Of a stretch of 64,000 nucleotides of DNA, positions 60,418-64,000 are shown piece after piece. This DNA is from Aulostomus chinensis (Eukaryota; Chordata; Actinopteri; Syngnathiformes; Aulostomidae). A model generated the notes under the pieces. That model searched no databases and was not told the origin of the DNA. It saw nothing but the letters and a program-made list of their open reading frames with translations. The stretch spans positions 11,542,001-11,606,000 of the forward strand of contig JBBMOA010000018.1 in assembly GCA_037954235.1 (NCBI GenBank), given 5' to 3'. Numbering within the stretch: the first letter of the stretch is position 1; the number at the start of each line of letters is the position of its first letter. The translations under genes were made by a program, and so were the position numbers.

Positions 60418-61772
60418 AGTGAATCCTACTTTCAAATACACACAGAAGCATGCATATGGTTGCCCCCCTGCTCAATCTGTATACAGTTGAGTTCAAAGGA
60501 GTCCAAACGAGGTGGCGGTGTGAGCTCCTTTTCCAGCTATTAGCTGGGCTCACCATCTGCAGTGATCTAGAGAGGAGTGGGCTCGGTGAACTTCATAAAG
60601 GGCTGGTTATTAGCACATCAGAATGGAGATGGGCTGTCTGGCCTTTGAGTCGAACAGCAGGGGTCCTAAGTGCTTTGATGTGAATCATTCTGTAAAATAA
60701 CTTTTGAGAGGTAGAGGGAGCTACTGAAGCCTTACAAAAGACCCAGCCGCCGTTATATAAGGAATAGTTGACCCTCTTTTATTTATAGCTGTATTCTTTT
60801 TTTTTTCTTTAAACACACGGCCAGCATGAACACTGAGCACAATGAACAAAAGATGTGATGTAAGCACAATCAGGTACACGCAGCACACTCTTTTTTTTTT
60901 CTTCTTTCATTATTTCACTTATCCTAAAAAAAAAAAAAAAATCATTAAAATCTAATGCTCATGAATATCACATTATCTTTATTTGTTTCTCCTCTTGGTT
61001 TCTCGGCTGTTAATGAAGCTTCAGATGAAAATGTAAACGTGTAATGACAACCGTCTGGTAGGAGATGAGAGCGACCATTAAGATCCTCCTGCAGTCACAA
61101 GTGTGTTTTCCTTCCTCTTCCCTCAGTTTGAACTTTACTGTGTAGGATGATGTACGCAGACAACGGGAGGCCGTTCTCACATTCATGGGGAAAAGCGAAC
61201 GGTTTCTCTAAGCTTAGTGATGCTCTGGTTCTCTTTTTGTTTTGTTTGTATGTTTGGAGACGGTCCTGTGAGCAGGATCTGGTCCAGAATTCAAGATGCA
61301 CAAGTATAGAAACTTGAAGCCTCCCAGTAACATTATTGAATGTGAGACTCACATTACAGTATTTGTTATATGTATATATATATAATTTTTTTTTTTTTTT
61401 TACGTGTGAAGTCGATCTTAAAGGATGGACGTCTGTATGGCTCTTTAAGAGGGTGGCGCTCAAAGGAGTAAAGATGTTCACTGTTTGCAGTTGCGGGATG
61501 CTGGATATCAGGAGGGAATCTTGTCGGGATGTCAACACCTGTCTCAGATACAGGAAGAGATACCAAGGCCTCGCCCGCCAAAATCAGATTATTGGCAGAA
61601 CCAGAAAGCATCCAGATTAAAGTTAGACATTCTGCACAGACAGGAACAAAATCACAACAACCACAAAAAAAACCACATCAATTGAGGTTGAAGATTTTTA
61701 ACATGTCAAGCCTGCCTTTGGTGCCTGGACCTGTTGGATTCTGTAAGACCATTTTTGGTCCCAACTCTTTGT

Positions 61773-61797
61773 TTAATTAATTAATTAATTAATTAAT
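61773..61797. repeat. (TTAA)6 tandem repeat
   Basis: Six TTAA units followed by T-rich DNA. Self-complementary throughout. Confidence 0.95.
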
Positions 61798-63936
61798 TTT
61801 TACAATTTTTTATTCACGAGTAAAAGCGTAACTTTCCTGCGTGCTCACTGAGAAGTGATGTGTGATTTATGACATCACAAACATTTTGGAAGCCAGCCCT
61901 TGCCTCATATTTAACACGCAAATACTGAGAATGGACTTTATGAAGAAGTCGGAGACATCTCGTAACCAGCAGTTTAACCTGTAGAAGGAGAAAACAAGTG
62001 CATAATCATGTCATATATAAATCTTTTTGTATGTGGGAGAGGAATAGAAGGGTAGGCAATTTATGGACTTTTATGTGGCACTTACATTTTCTCCCCCCGG
62101 TAAACATTATTATATATTTTCTAAAATATGATACATTTTTGTGTACCTCAATACATATGTGGATGGGATTGTGAGCGTATGACACATCCTAAACACCTCG
62201 TAATATGCTTAAAACAAAATACACGTCAAGTTTTGTCAGCCAGTGATGCAGTCTAGAGATGTCTGGCGCCTGATGTCCACTAGATGGCTCCCTACTCCAG
62301 CCTTCCGCTCTCACCTCGCTGCTGAGAATCACTTTCAGCTGAACCGAACGAAACTTGGCAGTTAGTTGATGGTCGAGCATCCTGTTAACAGGTGATGACG
62401 AGTGAAGGCAGAGCCCGGACTCCCTCAGCTGGTTTACCGTGATGTCATCACTTGCAGCCTGCCAAAGCGAATTTTATGACAACACTCAAGTTCAAATGGA
62501 ACCAGCAGGGATAGGATGTTTTTCCTTGTGTGAAAGAGCAAATTGAATAAATAGTATCATGGTAATGATGATGCAAAAAGGATCTGTTCTGCACTTTTAT
62601 TTTTGCACAAATTTAAAGTGTTTTAGATTTAAAAATAAAACCAAAAAAAAAAAAAAAACCCAGAAAAACAAACCTGCTACAAACATGCTGAATGAATCTG
62701 ATCTTCGCCCCAGTGTGGGTTAGAGTTGAGGGATGAGGCTGGTGATGCCGTCTGCGGGGCGGCGGGAGGAGGGGGGGCTATCCGGACACACCGCAACGCC
62801 GTGACGCAGCTCTCACTCTCCTGCTGCAACACACTGAAATATGAATCACCAGGCGTGCGGGCGATGGGCTGTTTCTGCGAGGTTAGATGTGATTTAAATG
62901 GTGAGGAGAGGGGAGGGGGGTGTGGTGCTCACCATCTCCCATTCACCAAAACAATACCCGCCCAGATCTCGTGTGTCTGCGGCGGAAACCTGTGCCGCGG
63001 ATCAGCTCTGATCGTTGCAGCGTCAGGCCGACCCTTGGCATCCCCACCGTGATCCGCGCCTCCGCAGGCTCCCCGCGCAGGGAACCCGTTCGCATTACGC
63101 AGATTGAAAGCTTAGATGGATGTGGCCTGGAGATGAGGATGCGGTAACCACGGGACGACTAAAGGTGCGTTTGTTTGATTGTTTGTTTGTTTTGTCGTTT
63201 CGCCCTCAGAGTCAGCTCACGGACCCATGGGTGCCGTCAGTTTGGAGGAGGAAGACAAAGGGGGCGGCTGGAGCTTGAAATATTCTAGATTAGATGGTAA
63301 ATGCCGGCCTAATTTGAACAGAATTCCTAGCAACAGTGTTAATATGAGGAAGTCATGATGCAGCGCAGAAGACTTCCCCTTTAAATCGCTTCTCCCTGGC
63401 TCGGCTAAATTCACTGCTGCCATGTGAACTGGTTTATTCTAGGAAGTGGCTGTCTAGGTAGGTGGCGGATGTCATGCGTGGGGCAGCTCATTATCCTGCT
63501 GTAAACTGTCCAGGTTCCCAAGTGCGCCTCTTCAGCTGGAAGCAGCAGGCCACAGCTCACCAGCTGCGTTCAAATAATACTAATATTCATCCTTCCATCT
63601 TGTTAGAGGGCTGAGTGTCATAGAAAATTTCAGAATCAGTGCTTTTACCAGTACCTGGCTTCAGGTTCTTGAATGATATATATATATATATATTTTTTTT
63701 TTAACAGTTTATGGTCCATCATGTTGGCAAACTTGTGCCTAATGGTACTCAACATGCTCAGGCCCTCATTAAAGCTGCAAGCAGGGATGAGAGGGTTCTT
63801 GCACCCTTGCACACATCTGAGTGTCTGGCTGCTCCTTAGAGTGAGGAACATCACAATCCCTTTCTCTGGACTTTGTATGAAGGAACAGACAAATGCATTC
63901 AAGGAGGTGCAAATGCCACTAGGTGGAACTAGAATA

Positions 63937-63938
<2 letters not shown>

Positions 63939-63993
<55 letters not shown>
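63939..63993. repeat. (CA)27 microsatellite at window end
   Basis: Perfect CA run just before the right edge of the window. Confidence 0.97.
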
Positions 63994-63997
<4 letters not shown>

Positions 63998-64000
63998 ACT

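Larger units (their letters stand above)
60261..63938. other. Intergenic, no gene seen
   Basis: It holds (CA)22 at 60372-60415, A15 at about 60927-60941, AATT tandem repeats at 61773-61797, A/T-rich tracts and (TA)n at 63678-63692. A GC-richer block at 62730-63140 is unassigned. No coding signature is recognised on either strand. Confidence 0.5.

Noticed and set aside
27700..64000. Search for rgs9 exons on the minus strand, expected from mammalian order
   Set aside because: No DEP, GGL or RGS9-type RGS sequence is seen; the gene probably lies beyond the window.
1..64000. CRISPR arrays, bacterial operons, rRNA or tRNA genes
   Set aside because: Tandem repeats here are microsatellites or transposon parts, and no tRNA A/B-box pair with a foldable cloverleaf was found.

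Overview
The window looks like nuclear DNA from a teleost fish, probably a percomorph-type genome. The evidence is vertebrate-type split genes with short introns, very many (CA)n/(TG)n microsatellites, and several interspersed repeats I recognise from fish genomes. These include a BEL/Pao retrotransposon fossil, a common teleost repeat ending in a 'GTGCTAACCACxGTGCC' tail, and foldback DNA elements beginning TTTAAAGGAACAC. There is no bacterial, plasmid or CRISPR-like content.

Layout, left to right. At 1-3140 are the last exons of cep112 (centrosomal protein 112) on the + strand, ending in a split Arg codon, a stop and an AATAAA signal. At about 3.15-11.86 kb is an intergenic stretch with a G-quadruplex motif, a perfect 20-bp-arm hairpin, a degraded teleost repeat and microsatellites. 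At about 11.86-27.65 kb is a complete axin2 gene on the + strand. It has a promoter region, one non-coding 5' exon, ten coding exons (join gives 838 codons including stop, 837 residues) and a 1.5-kb 3' UTR. From 27.65 kb to the end (36 kb) I find no convincing protein-coding gene. This stretch holds transposon fossils, simple repeats, G-rich tracts and possible conserved non-coding DNA.

The cep112 to axin2 order in tandem orientation matches the human 17q24 arrangement, which supports orthology. Axin2 is the inducible scaffold of the beta-catenin destruction complex. Its reading frame keeps the tankyrase motif, the APC-binding RGS domain, the GSK3-binding helix, the beta-catenin-binding helix and the C-terminal DIX polymerisation domain. 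Five CTTTGA(A/T) TCF/LEF-type sites lie in the promoter, exon 1 and the 5' UTR intron, as expected for a Wnt negative-feedback gene.

Most notable observations: an 87-nt intron inside axin2 that is a multiple of three with no stop, so its retention would stay in frame; a (TG)26 tract in place of the pyrimidine tract of one axin2 acceptor; a Z-DNA-prone (CG)6(TG)10 block and several upstream ORFs in the axin2 leader, one created only by splicing; paired foldback transposons downstream; and a 3-kb cluster of non-B-DNA motifs at 34.1-37.1 kb. I did not find a clearly new biological system. All calls come from reading the sequence and remembered family features, and no database search was run.
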